A DNA stretch of 64,000 nt from Rhodococcus pseudokoreensis (lineage in GTDB: Bacteria > Actinomycetota > Actinomycetes > Mycobacteriales > Mycobacteriaceae). Below the pieces are notes generated by a model. The model worked only from the letters and a program-made list of their open reading frames with translations, did no database searches and had not been told where the DNA came from. The stretch covers positions 3,224,001 through 3,288,000 of the forward strand of contig NZ_CP070619.1 of NCBI RefSeq assembly GCF_017068395.1, read 5' to 3'. Numbering within the stretch: position 1 is the stretch's first letter; the number at the start of each line of letters is the position of its first letter. A program made the position numbers and the translations under genes. Of the stretch, positions 40,557-49,085 are shown in pieces.

Positions 40557-41234
40557 CTATGACGACAGAGTCTTTTGATCGGCGCGGAGCCGCTGGACGG
40601 CGTCGTCCAGGTGTTCGGCGAGCAGTTTCTGCACCTCGCCGGCCGTACCCGACCGGATCGCCTCGCGCAGGGTCGCGTGTTCCTGCGCCTGCTCGCGGAT
40701 GTCGTCGTACGTGGTCTGCAACGCACCCAGGCACATCCGGGTCTCGATCAGCAGCGTCCGCGCCGCGCGGATGAGCCGCGGGCTCTGCGCGCTCTCAACC
40801 AGGATCTGGTGGAACTGCTGATCGGCGTCCGAGACGGCGGCGGCGTCGCCACGCTCGGCCGCGGCCTGCATCACGAGGACGGTGGGTTCGAGCGCCAGGT
40901 AGGTGGCTTCCCGGCGACCGTCGGCGAGAATCATCTCGAGGGCCCCGCGCTCGATGACCGACCGGCTGCGGTACACGTCGACGACGTCGTCGAGGGTCAG
41001 TTCCGTCACGAAGATCCCGCGGTGACGGATGCTGTGCAGTATGCCCTCGGACACGAGCCTCTGCATGGCTTCGCGCAGGGGTCCGCGCGAGACCTGGAAG
41101 TGCGCGGCCAGTTCCGCCTCGCCCAGCTGTGCACCCGGTTCGAGGGCACCCTTCATGATGGCGACCCGCAGGCGGTCCGCGATGAATTCGGCAGTCGATT
41201 GACGACTGACGGGTTCCAGGTCAGTCAGAGCCAT
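40557..41234 (-). CDS. GntR-family regulator (FadR/FCD subfamily)
   Basis: A 225-residue regulator with an N-terminal winged helix (TAEFIADRLRVAIMKGALEPGAQLGEAELAAHFQVSRGPLREAMQRLVSEGIL) and a C-terminal FCD helical ligand domain, including DVYRSRSVIERGALEMI, ADQQFHQILVESAQSPRL and EHATLREAIRSGTAGEVQKLLAEHLDDAVQRL. The start overlaps the end of the upstream racemase gene by 14 bases, so it belongs to that operon. A palindrome in the divergent promoter at 42.8 kb (GATTGTTGACAATC) fits this class and is its likely operator. FCD regulators generally sense organic acids. Confidence 0.9.
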   Translation of the reverse strand: MALTDLEPVSRQSTAEFIADRLRVAIMKGALEPGAQLGEAELAAHFQVSRGPLREAMQRLVSEGILHSIRHRGIFVTELTLDDVVDVYRSRSVIERGALEMILADGRREATYLALEPTVLVMQAAAERGDAAAVSDADQQFHQILVESAQSPRLIRAARTLLIETRMCLGALQTTYDDIREQAQEHATLREAIRSGTAGEVQKLLAEHLDDAVQRLRADQKTLSS

Positions 41235-41961
41235 GACTGTGGCCTTTCTCGAACAAGGTTCCTAACGACGGTTGTACCGCCGTGTGGCCCGCAAGACGCA
41301 GGCCTTCCCAGATGGTCACCTGGTTTGCCGTGAGGACCGGCTTGCCGAGGCGCTGCTCGAGAGTACTCAGCGCACCCAGCGTCCTCATGGCCGTGTCGGG
41401 GATGAGCAGGGCTTCGGCGTCCGGGTGGTCGTTTTCCACCGCGAGTTCCACCACGGATTCGGGGCTGAGCTGACCGACCTCGGCTGCGGTGTCGATCCCC
41501 GCGCTCGACATCGACAGCACCTCGATGCCGGCGGCGGCGAGGAATTCGACGAACAGCTTCGCGACGTCCTCCGGGTAGCTCGCGGCCACCGCGACCCGGG
41601 TGATCCCCAGGGCGTGCAGGGCGTTGACGAAGGCGAAACTGGTGCTGGACGTGGGCACACCGGTGGCGGCGGAGAGCGTCTCGGCCTGCTGCTTCGCGCC
41701 GTCGGGGCCGTAGACGAAGCTGCCCGACGTGCACGCCCACACGACAGCGTCCGGCTTCTCGTCGGCGAGCAGCGCGGCCCCACCGGCCAGCTTCTCGGGA
41801 CTGCCGAGGTCGAGCAGTTCGGGCACGGCGTGCAGGTCGGTGCCGTAGATGTGCACGACCGGCAGATCCACTCCGAGCATCTCCGCGGCGAAGGGGTAGT
41901 CGTCTTCGGCGGCGTGGTCCGGGTAGATGAATCCCACAGTGGGGGTCGGCGTGCTCGTCAT
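41221..41961 (-). CDS. Asp/Glu racemase-superfamily protein (maleate isomerase/AMDase-like), copy 1
   Basis: A 246-residue member of the superfamily of maleate cis-trans isomerase, arylmalonate decarboxylase and EutA. The first active-site cysteine is Cys77 in VVWACTSGSF. At the place of the second cysteine it has LLIPDTAMRT (Asp189-Thr190), so the two-cysteine machinery is incomplete. The TANQVTIWEGLRLAG C-terminal signature is kept. A single-cysteine active site occurs in decarboxylase-type members, though there the other cysteine is kept. GAGGAG precedes the ATG. Its neighbour at 42.0 kb has both cysteines. Function not assignable beyond the family; an auxiliary or decarboxylase role is possible. 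Confidence 0.82.
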   Translation of the reverse strand: MTSTPTPTVGFIYPDHAAEDDYPFAAEMLGVDLPVVHIYGTDLHAVPELLDLGSPEKLAGGAALLADEKPDAVVWACTSGSFVYGPDGAKQQAETLSAATGVPTSSTSFAFVNALHALGITRVAVAASYPEDVAKLFVEFLAAAGIEVLSMSSAGIDTAAEVGQLSPESVVELAVENDHPDAEALLIPDTAMRTLGALSTLEQRLGKPVLTANQVTIWEGLRLAGHTAVQPSLGTLFEKGHSHGSD

Positions 41962-41995
41962 GCGTTCTCCTCTTTTCGTGTCGTGAGGGGGTGTG

Positions 41996-42739
41996 TCAGA
42001 AGACGTTGCGGAGCCACTTGCCGGGCCCTGTCATGGGGAGTTTCATCCGGCCCAGACAGGCCCAGATCGTGAGCTGGTTGGCGGTGAGCACCGGTTTGCC
42101 GAGTTCCTGCTCGATCGGGGCGATGATGTCGTAGGTCGGCAGGTTGGTACAGCTGACGAAGATCGCCTCCGACCGCGGGTCGTCCGCCGCGATGATCCGT
42201 TCGGCGATCGTGCGGTAGTTGACCTTCCAGATGCCGCCGCCGAGCCCGAGATGATCGGAGCGCACCACCTCGGTGCCGGCCTCGTTCAGGAACGCGTGCA
42301 ACCGTTCGGTCAGCGGGGCGTCGTACGGCGTGATCACCGACAGCCTGCTCAGCTCGAGGTGTTCGATCGCCTCGACCAAAGCCCCGGACGTGGTGACCGC
42401 GTGCAGGGCGCCGGCCTCGCAGATCGCGTCGCACAGGGTTCGCTCGTATTCGAGGCCCTTGATGAAACTTCCTGACGTGCACAGATACGCCACGACCTCC
42501 GGCTCGACGTGCAGGACGTCGCGCGTCGCCGCCATGAGGTGTCTTCGCTCGGACACGAGTTCGGCCATCTCCAGGCTGACGGGCACGGGTTCGTACGGCG
42601 TGCGCGCCAGATGCAGGCTCACCTCGAGGGGAGCCCAACGCCACAGTTCACGTTCGAGCGCCAGGTCGAACGGGGCGATGATGCCTATTCCCCGTTGCGC
42701 GATCGGCCCTTCGAATTCGGGAATGTTCAGTTCCAACAC
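41996..42739 (-). CDS. Asp/Glu racemase-superfamily protein (maleate cis-trans isomerase-like), copy 2
   Basis: A 247-residue protein with both active-site cysteines of maleate isomerase-type enzymes: Cys87 in VAYLCTSGSF and Cys197 in IFVSCTNLPTYD. VKVNYRTIAERI-like (WKVNYRTIAERI) and KPVLTANQLTIWACLG complete the pattern. Maleate isomerase converts maleate to fumarate in nicotinate-type pathways; related proteins racemise or decarboxylate. The GTG start at 42739 has a close GGTGAGG. It is the first gene of the leftward operon copy 2-copy 1-gntR, divergent from the 2-hydroxyacid dehydrogenase and amidase. With an amidase nearby, a maleamate/maleate-like diacid route is an attractive but unproved reading. 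Confidence 0.83.
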   Translation of the reverse strand: MLELNIPEFEGPIAQRGIGIIAPFDLALERELWRWAPLEVSLHLARTPYEPVPVSLEMAELVSERRHLMAATRDVLHVEPEVVAYLCTSGSFIKGLEYERTLCDAICEAGALHAVTTSGALVEAIEHLELSRLSVITPYDAPLTERLHAFLNEAGTEVVRSDHLGLGGGIWKVNYRTIAERIIAADDPRSEAIFVSCTNLPTYDIIAPIEQELGKPVLTANQLTIWACLGRMKLPMTGPGKWLRNVF

Positions 42740-42779
42740 CAGGCCTCACCTTCGATTCGGCCGCGCCCGAGCATTATCA

Positions 42780-42793
42780 GATTGTTGACAATC
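42780..42793. promoter_or_regulatory. Probable GntR operator in the divergent promoter
   Basis: GATTGTTGACAATC is a perfect 6+6 inverted repeat with a two-base centre. It lies 41 bp from the start of racemase copy 2 and 27 bp from the 2-hydroxyacid dehydrogenase start. TTGT-N2-ACAA is a usual core for FadR/FCD GntR regulators, and one is encoded in the leftward operon. Confidence 0.62.
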
Positions 42794-42819
42794 ATACGAG
42801 TTACTCTTACGGTGTCAAC

Positions 42820-43794
42820 GTGAGTCGGAACCCGATCGTCGCGGTGCTACATGCCCACGTTCTGCCGAGCGACGAACTCATGGCACCGGTCGCGTCCCGT
42901 GCCGAAGTTCGCTACACCGGCAAGGCGGGGCTGAGCGACGCCCTCGACGGCGCGGACGTGCTGTTTCTCTACGACTTCCTCACCGACGCGGTGCCCGGAG
43001 CGTGGCACGCCGCCGGTTCCCTGCAGTGGCTGCACATCGCCGCGGCCGGCGTCGATCCCGTCATGTTCCCCGAGGCCCGCGACAGCGACGTCACGATCAC
43101 CAACTCCCGGGGCGTGTTCGACGGCGCGATCGCCGAGTACGTGCTCGCCCAGATCCTCTCGTTCGCGAAGGATCTGCCGGGTTCGCTGCGACTGCAGCAG
43201 TCCCACACATGGCAGCACCGCGAATCCGAGCGGATCGCGGGCCGCACCGCCCTGATCGTCGGCACCGGTCCCATCGGCCGCGCGATCGCCCGGCTTCTCC
43301 GCGCCGCGGGGATGAAGGTCAGCGGATCGGGGCGCACCGCCCGCGACGCCGATCCCGACTTCGGGACGGTCACCGCCACCGAAAATCTCCCGGAGCAACT
43401 CGCCGTCGCCGATTACGTGATCGCGGTGGCCCCGCTCACCGAGCAGACCCGCCACCTGTTCCGCGATACGACGTTCGCCGCGATGAAGCCGGGCGCCCGG
43501 TTCATCAATGTGGGACGGGGTGAGCTCGTGCGCACCGACGACCTCGTCACCGCGCTGCGGGCGGGAACGATCGCGGGCGCCGCGCTCGACGTGTTCGACA
43601 CGGAACCGCTCCCCGCGGACCATCCGCTCTGGGACATGCCGAACGTGTCGATCACACCCCACAATTCGGGCGACTTCGCCGGCTGGCGCGACGACCTCGT
43701 CACCGTGTTCACCGACAATTTCGAACGCTGGGTGACGGGGTACCCGCTCGAGAACGTAGTTGACAAGCATCTCGGGTACGTACCGAGCCGATGA
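42820..43794 (+). CDS. D-isomer-specific 2-hydroxyacid dehydrogenase
   Basis: A 324-residue NAD(P)-dependent dehydrogenase interconverting 2-hydroxy and 2-oxo acids. Visible features are LHIAAAGVDPVMFPEARDSDVTITNSRGVFDGAIAEYVLAQIL, the nucleotide motif IVGTGPIGRAIARLLRAAG, the catalytic Arg in GARFINVGRGELVRTDDLVTALRAG, ALDVFDTEPLPADHPLWDMPNVSITPHNSG with the catalytic Glu and His. GTG 42820 has no clear ribosome site; the mRNA may be leaderless. It is followed 36 bases later by the amidase. Substrate unknown. Confidence 0.9.
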   Translation: MSRNPIVAVLHAHVLPSDELMAPVASRAEVRYTGKAGLSDALDGADVLFLYDFLTDAVPGAWHAAGSLQWLHIAAAGVDPVMFPEARDSDVTITNSRGVFDGAIAEYVLAQILSFAKDLPGSLRLQQSHTWQHRESERIAGRTALIVGTGPIGRAIARLLRAAGMKVSGSGRTARDADPDFGTVTATENLPEQLAVADYVIAVAPLTEQTRHLFRDTTFAAMKPGARFINVGRGELVRTDDLVTALRAGTIAGAALDVFDTEPLPADHPLWDMPNVSITPHNSGDFAGWRDDLVTVFTDNFERWVTGYPLENVVDKHLGYVPSR

Positions 43795-43830
43795 TGACAG
43801 GGCCCGAACGTCCAGGCTGAAGGAGTTCTC

Positions 43831-45201
43831 ATGAATCCCACCGACATGACCGCCGTCGAACTGGTCACGGCCTACTCGTCCGGAGAACTTTCGCCGGTGG
43901 AAGCCACGCAGGCGATGCTCGACGCCATCACCGAGCGCGACCGTGCCATCAATTCCTATTGCCTCGTCGACGAGGAGCGGGCGCTCGCGCAGGCCCGGAA
44001 TTCCGAGGAGCGCTGGAACACCGGCTACTCCAAGGGGCTGCTCGACGGCGTCCCGATCTCCATCAAGGACATCTTCCTCACCGACGGCTGGCCGACGCTC
44101 CGCGGATCGCAGGCCGTCGACGAGGACCAGCCGTGGGACGTCGACAGTCCCGTGGCCGCCCGCCTGCGCGAGGACGGGATGGTGTTCCTCGGCAAGACCA
44201 CGACCCCCGAGATCGCCTGGAAGGCCGTCACCGACAGCGCCCTGTGCGGGATCACCCGCAACCCGGCCGACCCGACGAAGACGGCCGGTGGTTCTTCGGG
44301 CGGCAGTGCCGCGGCGGTTGCGGCGGGTCTCGGCCCCTGCTCCGTCGGCACCGACGGCGGCGGCAGTGTGCGGATCCCCGCGTCGTTCTGCGGCGTCGTC
44401 GGTTTCAAGCCCACCCACGGTCGGATCCCGCTGTTCCCGGCGAGCCCGTTCGGGCCGCTGGCGCACGCAGGCCCGATCACCCGCACCGTCGAGGACGCAG
44501 CACTACTGATGGACATCCTGGCGCTGCCCGACCCGCGCGACCCGACGTCGCTCGCCCCGTTCCCGACCACGTTCCGCGGCGAGATCGGCCGCGACGTGGT
44601 CGGACTCGGCGTCGCGTACTCCCCCACGCTCGGCTACGTGACCGTCGATCCGGAGGTCCGGGCGATCGTCGACCGGGCCGTGCAGGCGATCGACGCCGCG
44701 GGACTGCCGGTCACCGCCGCCGACCCCGGGTTCGGCGATCCGATCGACGCGTTCGAACTGCTGTGGGCGGCCGGGGCCGCGGCCATGCTGAAGAACTTCC
44801 CGGACGGGGCACGCGACAAGGTCGACCCGGGTCTCGGCAAGGTCTGGGAACGGGGCGAGAAGTTCAGCGCGGTCGACTATCTCGACGCTCGCGCGGTCGC
44901 CGCGGACATCGGCATCACGATGGGCAAATTCCATCTGACGCACAACGTCCTGCTCACCCCCACCGTTCCCATTCCGGCTTTCGAGGCGGGCTACGACGTG
45001 CCGCCGGACAGCGACCTCACCGGCTGGCCGCAGTGGACGCCGTTCACCTACCCATTCAACCTGACTCAGCAACCGGCGATCAGCATCCCGGTCGGCCGCA
45101 CCGCGGCGGGTCTTCCGGTGGGTCTGCAGATCATCGGCCCCCGGCATTCGGACGACCTCGTACTCGCGGTCGCGCGGTACGCGGAACACGTCCTCGGCTA
45201 G
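43831..45201 (+). CDS. Amidase (amidase-signature family)
   Basis: A 456-residue amidase with the Ser-cisSer-Lys triad visible as Lys79 (VPISIKDIF), Ser155 (AGGSSGGS) and Ser179 (TDGGGSVRIPASFCGVVGFKPTHGRIP). It hydrolyses an amide to acid and ammonia. The longer glutamyl-tRNA amidotransferase signature regions are not evident, so a catabolic amidase is likely. AAGGAG lies just before ATG 43831. It is co-transcribed with the 2-hydroxyacid dehydrogenase. Together with the maleate-isomerase-like proteins across the promoter, a maleamate- or malonamate-type substrate is conceivable. Confidence 0.92.
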   Translation: MNPTDMTAVELVTAYSSGELSPVEATQAMLDAITERDRAINSYCLVDEERALAQARNSEERWNTGYSKGLLDGVPISIKDIFLTDGWPTLRGSQAVDEDQPWDVDSPVAARLREDGMVFLGKTTTPEIAWKAVTDSALCGITRNPADPTKTAGGSSGGSAAAVAAGLGPCSVGTDGGGSVRIPASFCGVVGFKPTHGRIPLFPASPFGPLAHAGPITRTVEDAALLMDILALPDPRDPTSLAPFPTTFRGEIGRDVVGLGVAYSPTLGYVTVDPEVRAIVDRAVQAIDAAGLPVTAADPGFGDPIDAFELLWAAGAAAMLKNFPDGARDKVDPGLGKVWERGEKFSAVDYLDARAVAADIGITMGKFHLTHNVLLTPTVPIPAFEAGYDVPPDSDLTGWPQWTPFTYPFNLTQQPAISIPVGRTAAGLPVGLQIIGPRHSDDLVLAVARYAEHVLG

Positions 45202-45339
45202 GTCGGCCGAAAAGCACCCGATTCGCGCCGTATCCGAGGATGATCAGACCTGGGCCCGGTGCTGCGAACATCTGCTCTGCTGCCGGGTGACAGTTGCCCG
45301 ACAGAAGTTTTCGGGGTCGGGGAGAGCCCGGGAGAGTAG

Positions 45340-46827
45340 ATGACAGCAATGCCGGTGTCCGGGGTCCCGTCGCATTCGCCGCAGGACCGGGATCAATTCG
45401 CCCCGGGCATGGTCGTCGCCACTCGATACACACTCCTCGGACGATTCGCCGGACCCGACTGGGTGCAGTGGTGGCACGCGCACGACACCGAACTGTGCAG
45501 GGACGTCTCGCTCAGTCTCGTCGACTCAGCGCACCTCCGCGACACCGATACCCGTCCGGATCCGGTGGCGCGGTTCTGCCGGAACACCACCGGGACCAGC
45601 TTCAGCCACGAGGGGCGGATCGCGCAGGTCTACGACATCGAGGCGGTCGGCGACCGGATCGCCGTGGTCGCGGAATGGACGCCCGGATGGCGTGTCGCGG
45701 ATATCGCGCGCACGGTGCCGCGGCCGCTGGACGCCGCGCGCATCGTGCGCGACCTCGCCGCCGCCACCGCGGACGCGCACCATTTCGGCGCCCGTATCTC
45801 GCTCGATCATCCCAACCGGGTGCGGATCTCCCGGGACGGACTCGCGGTCCTCGCCTTCCCCGCCACCCTCGCCGACGACAGCACGGCCGACGACGTCGCC
45901 GGCCTCGGCGCGCTGCTGTATGCGCTGTTGCTCGGCACGTGGCCGCTACCGTCGTCCGGCGACACGCTCGCTGCCGGACTTCCCCCCGCCGGACGTCGGG
46001 GTGACGGTTCCGTCGTCCCGCCGCATCGGGTGCGGCCCACGATTCCCCACCGGCTGTCCGACGTGGCCGTCAACGCCCTCACCCGCCAACCCGGAATGGG
46101 CACCGCGCAGGCAGTGGTCGATGCCCTCGACCGGATGCTGGCCGACGCGCGGGCACGGTCGGCACCCGCGTTCGCCCCGAAGAAGAAGGTCCGCCCGAGG
46201 CCCGACGACCGGACGGCCCGACCGCGGGCGCCGCTTCCCGCGATGAGTGCCGCGCTCGCCGTGGTCGTCGCCCTCGGCGCCGCCGGGTGGGCGATCAGCA
46301 CCGCGTTCACCGCGTCGGACGCGCCGCCCGCCGCCGTCGCGGACAGCACGCTCAGCGAGATCGCACCCGCGCCGGAACCCGACCCGACGCCGCTGATCCC
46401 GTCGTCCGCGGTCGTCTACTCACCCCAGCACTTTCCCGACAACGGGACCAGGGCGTCGCTCGCGGTCGACGCGAACCCGGCAACGTTCTGGGCCACCGAC
46501 CGCTACCCGCAGCAACTGCCGCCGACGAAGGGCGGCGTGGGTCTGATCGTGTCGTTCCCCCAGCCCGTCGATCTGCGGACCGTCTGGATCGAATCCCCCA
46601 CCCCGGGCACCCGGGTCGAGATCCGGACCGCGCCCGCCGCATGGGCCAACATCGGCCACACCCAGTTGCTCGGCGCCGCCACGCTCGCGCCCGGAGTCAC
46701 CCGGATCGCCGCCCGGACCCCCGCACCCACCACCCGCGTCCTCGTCTGGATCTCGGGTCTGTCCCCGGTCGAATCCGGTTTCCAGTCGAGCCTGTCGGAG
46801 ATCGGGTTCCTGGGCGGCGGCGGATGA
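45340..46827 (+). CDS. Membrane-anchored protein kinase-like protein (pseudokinase) with extracellular discoidin-like domain
   Basis: A 495-residue protein. Residues about 25-275 resemble the N- and C-lobes of the pseudokinase region of mycobacterial MviN/Rv3910 (GMVVATRYTLLGRF, VYDIEAVGDRIAVVAEWTPGWRVADI, NRVRISRDGLAVLAFPA, DDVAGLGALLYALLLGTWPLP). The catalytic HRD and DFG motifs are missing, so kinase activity is unlikely. One membrane helix (301-322) follows a basic stretch (KKKVRPRPDDR). The outer part (about 360-495) looks like an F5/8 or discoidin beta-sandwich (SLAVDANPATFWATDRY). In mycobacteria the pseudokinase recruits FhaA to peptidoglycan synthesis; here it is separated from the MurJ flippase. 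Its stop overlaps the next start. Confidence 0.75.
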   Translation: MTAMPVSGVPSHSPQDRDQFAPGMVVATRYTLLGRFAGPDWVQWWHAHDTELCRDVSLSLVDSAHLRDTDTRPDPVARFCRNTTGTSFSHEGRIAQVYDIEAVGDRIAVVAEWTPGWRVADIARTVPRPLDAARIVRDLAAATADAHHFGARISLDHPNRVRISRDGLAVLAFPATLADDSTADDVAGLGALLYALLLGTWPLPSSGDTLAAGLPPAGRRGDGSVVPPHRVRPTIPHRLSDVAVNALTRQPGMGTAQAVVDALDRMLADARARSAPAFAPKKKVRPRPDDRTARPRAPLPAMSAALAVVVALGAAGWAISTAFTASDAPPAAVADSTLSEIAPAPEPDPTPLIPSSAVVYSPQHFPDNGTRASLAVDANPATFWATDRYPQQLPPTKGGVGLIVSFPQPVDLRTVWIESPTPGTRVEIRTAPAAWANIGHTQLLGAATLAPGVTRIAARTPAPTTRVLVWISGLSPVESGFQSSLSEIGFLGGGG

Positions 46828-47171
46828 GTCGCGACATCTTCGGCCCCACCCAGCCGAACACGGGCAGCACCGCGCGCGACCACCTCGCGAACGAACGCAC
46901 CTATCTCGCGTGGCATCGCACCGGCATCAGTGTCGCCGCACTCGGGGTGGCGGTGGCGAAGTTCGCCCCGCACCGCGGCGACCACGCCATTGCCGCCGGA
47001 TTCATCCTGATCGGCGCGGGCCTGCTGGTGTCCGCCTACGGCACCTACCGCTACCGGGTCATCAGCAGGCAGCTCGAATCCGGGGTATTCGCGCCGGCGA
47101 CGTTCGCCGCCGTCGTCACCTCCAGCGTCGTCACGCTGCTCGCGCTCCTCGCCGTGCTGGTCCTACTCTGA
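46824..47171 (+). CDS. DUF202 (YidH-type) membrane protein
   Basis: A 115-residue protein with three predicted membrane helices and the DUF202 signature DHLANERTYLAWHRTGISVAALGVAVAKF at the N-terminus, followed by GFILIGAGLLVSAYGTYRY and a last helix LLALLAVLVLL. The ATG overlaps the preceding TGA as ATGA, so it is translationally coupled to the pseudokinase gene. Members occur in bacteria, fungi and plants; the biochemical role is not well defined. Only seven bases separate its end from that of the convergent formylglycine-generating enzyme gene. Confidence 0.85.
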   Translation: MSRDIFGPTQPNTGSTARDHLANERTYLAWHRTGISVAALGVAVAKFAPHRGDHAIAAGFILIGAGLLVSAYGTYRYRVISRQLESGVFAPATFAAVVTSSVVTLLALLAVLVLL

Positions 47172-47178
47172 CCCGGGC

Positions 47179-48117
47179 CTACTCTGATACGGGCACGGAC
47201 TCGACGCAGCGGAATCCGATGTGACTCATCCCGGTGTCGACCATCTGCGGCCGCCGCGCCGCGGGCCGGTACCGGCGGCAGTAACTGTCGGCGCAGAGGA
47301 ACGATCCACCCTTGATCACCCTCCGTGGAACCCGGAACTGGGGTTGGCGCGGGTCGAAGCTGTCCGCCATGCCGGGCCCACGCGGATTGCGTGGCGCACA
47401 GCACGACTCCGCGGAATCACTGTGCCGCTCGGCGTACCAGTCGGCGGTCCACTCCCACACGTTTCCCGCCATGTCGAACAGTCCGTAGTCGTTGGGCCGA
47501 TAGCTTCCGACGGCGGTCGTTGTGCCGTACCCGGGGTCGGCGCGCCACGGGAAGTCGCCGTGCCAGTAGTTCGCCGGCGGCGGGGATCCGGCGTCCGGGG
47601 TGTCGCCCCAGGTGAATTCGGCCTGGTCGAGACCGCCGCGCGCCGCCGCCTCCCACTGCGCCTCGGTGGGGAGGGACCGTCCGGCCCACTGTGCGTACGC
47701 GGCCGCGTCCTCGTGGGCGACGTGGACGACGGGATGTCGTTCACGGCCGGTGATCGTCGACGCCGGCCCGGTGGGTCGCTGCCAGGACGCGCCGACCGTC
47801 CAGGTCCACCACTGGCTCAGGTGCCGGAGGTCGACCGGTCCCCGGGTGGGGACGAACACCATCGATCCGGGTTGCAGATTCTCCGCCGGCGCCCCCGGAA
47901 AATCGGCGGGGTCCAGCGGACGCTCGGCGACCGTGACGTAACCGGTGTCCCGGACGAACCTCGCGAACTGTTCGTTGGTGACCTGGTACGCCTCGATCGC
48001 GAACGCGTCGACCGCCACCCGATGCGCCGGACCCTCTTCCGGATAGTGCCGATCCGAGCCCATGGTGAACGTCTGGGCGGGGATGAGACGGACGTCGGAA
48101 ACGGTCACGGTGTCCAC
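47179..48117 (-). CDS. Formylglycine-generating enzyme (sulfatase-modifying factor)
   Basis: A 312-residue FGE-sulfatase domain protein. It oxidises the active-site cysteine of sulfatases to formylglycine with copper and O2. It shows FTMGSDRHYPEEGPAHRVAVDAFAIEAYQVTNEQFARFV, HPVVHVAHEDAAAYAQWAGRSLPTEAQWEAAARGG, GLFDMAGNVWEWTADWY, and RVIKGGSFLCADSYCRRYRPAARR with the copper-binding pair Cys275 and Cys280. GGGGAG precedes the GTG start. It is the third gene of an operon behind an arylsulfatase whose CTAGR motif is its expected target. Confidence 0.92.
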   Translation of the reverse strand: MDTVTVSDVRLIPAQTFTMGSDRHYPEEGPAHRVAVDAFAIEAYQVTNEQFARFVRDTGYVTVAERPLDPADFPGAPAENLQPGSMVFVPTRGPVDLRHLSQWWTWTVGASWQRPTGPASTITGRERHPVVHVAHEDAAAYAQWAGRSLPTEAQWEAAARGGLDQAEFTWGDTPDAGSPPPANYWHGDFPWRADPGYGTTTAVGSYRPNDYGLFDMAGNVWEWTADWYAERHSDSAESCCAPRNPRGPGMADSFDPRQPQFRVPRRVIKGGSFLCADSYCRRYRPAARRPQMVDTGMSHIGFRCVESVPVSE

Positions 48118-48138
48118 GAAGTCTCCCCTTCCGACTGC

Positions 48139-49080
48139 TCAGGTGACGGCCGGCGAGAAGACGCTCGTCCAATCGTTCTTCATGCTTACCACGGTCCAGT
48201 TGTTCGCTCGCGCCTCTTCGAGGGCCTGCTCGGCGCCGGCGACGTAGTCGAATTCGCGATCGGCGTCGTCGTGCAGGATCAGCACCCGCAGGGACGGGCG
48301 GTCGAGTAGTCCGGAGAACGCGAGCATCGGCAGGTCGCCGTTGGAGTTGCCGACCGACAGGATCGGCCGACGCCCGATCCTGCTCCAGATCCGGACCGGT
48401 TTCTCCGGTCCGTCGTCGAAGAAATCCATTGCCGCCTTGTAGAGCAGCTCCGTTCGGCCTTCCTCGGCGCGGTAGGTGAGGCCGAGTGCGCTGCCGATGA
48501 TCCGTTCCGGCGGTATTCCGTAGAGCTGCCCGGCGATCGGGCGCATGAAGTCCCGGTCACCGCCGGACGCGATGTAGAGCGTGAATCCGTTCGCCTCCAG
48601 ATAGCGCAGGAGCTCGACCATCGGTGCGTATCCGCAGCCCCGGTACGGGCGATCGAGCGTCGGATGGTCCGCCCCGTCGAAGAATGCGGTGACGCGGGCG
48701 TCGTAGTCCTCGACGCTGACCTCGTCGAACGCCCGGGTGATCGCACCCATCAACAGCTTCAGATCCGCGTCGTCTCCGTGATAGTGCTTGACCATCGCGG
48801 CGCCGAGCCATTTCAGGTCGTGTTCGTGCGCGGCCTGCCAGGGTTGCGTCTGCTGCAGTTCGGGATCGTCGGCGGCCATCTCCGCCAGCCGCCGAATCGT
48901 GAAGTCGAGCTGGATGGGCATCGGCTTCTCACACCACAGTGTGCCGTCGTTGTCGAAGACGGCCACCCGGTCCGCCGGCTCGACGAAATCCGGTCCCCGT
49001 GCCGTGACCCGTCCGACGAAGTCCTCGATCGCGGACCGCGACGATCCGTCCGACCAGGAATCACCCAGTCCTGCGCCCAT
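48139..49080 (-). CDS. HAD-superfamily phosphatase/hydrolase
   Basis: A 313-residue haloacid-dehalogenase-type hydrolase. Motif I is VAVFDNDGTLWCEKP with Asp43 and Asp45, motif II lies in LYIASGGDRDFM, and motif IV is PILSVGNSNGDLPML. The large cap between motifs I and II includes PWQAAHEHDLKWLGAAMVKHYHGDD. It lies five bases downstream of the sulfatase and 21 bases upstream of FGE, in one operon. A link with the sulfated or phosphorylated product of the sulfatase is possible, but no substrate can be named. ATG 49080 is chosen because the longer frame overlaps the sulfatase coding region. Confidence 0.85.
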   Translation of the reverse strand: MGAGLGDSWSDGSSRSAIEDFVGRVTARGPDFVEPADRVAVFDNDGTLWCEKPMPIQLDFTIRRLAEMAADDPELQQTQPWQAAHEHDLKWLGAAMVKHYHGDDADLKLLMGAITRAFDEVSVEDYDARVTAFFDGADHPTLDRPYRGCGYAPMVELLRYLEANGFTLYIASGGDRDFMRPIAGQLYGIPPERIIGSALGLTYRAEEGRTELLYKAAMDFFDDGPEKPVRIWSRIGRRPILSVGNSNGDLPMLAFSGLLDRPSLRVLILHDDADREFDYVAGAEQALEEARANNWTVVSMKNDWTSVFSPAVT

Positions 49081-49085
49081 CCCGG

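Noticed and set aside
39606..45201. Reading ectD, the racemase-like genes and GntR as an ectoine degradation (eut/doe) cluster.
   Set aside because: Ectoine hydrolase, deacetylase, aminotransferase and EutBC genes are all missing, and the GntR protein has an FCD domain rather than the MocR-type aminotransferase fusion of EnuR.
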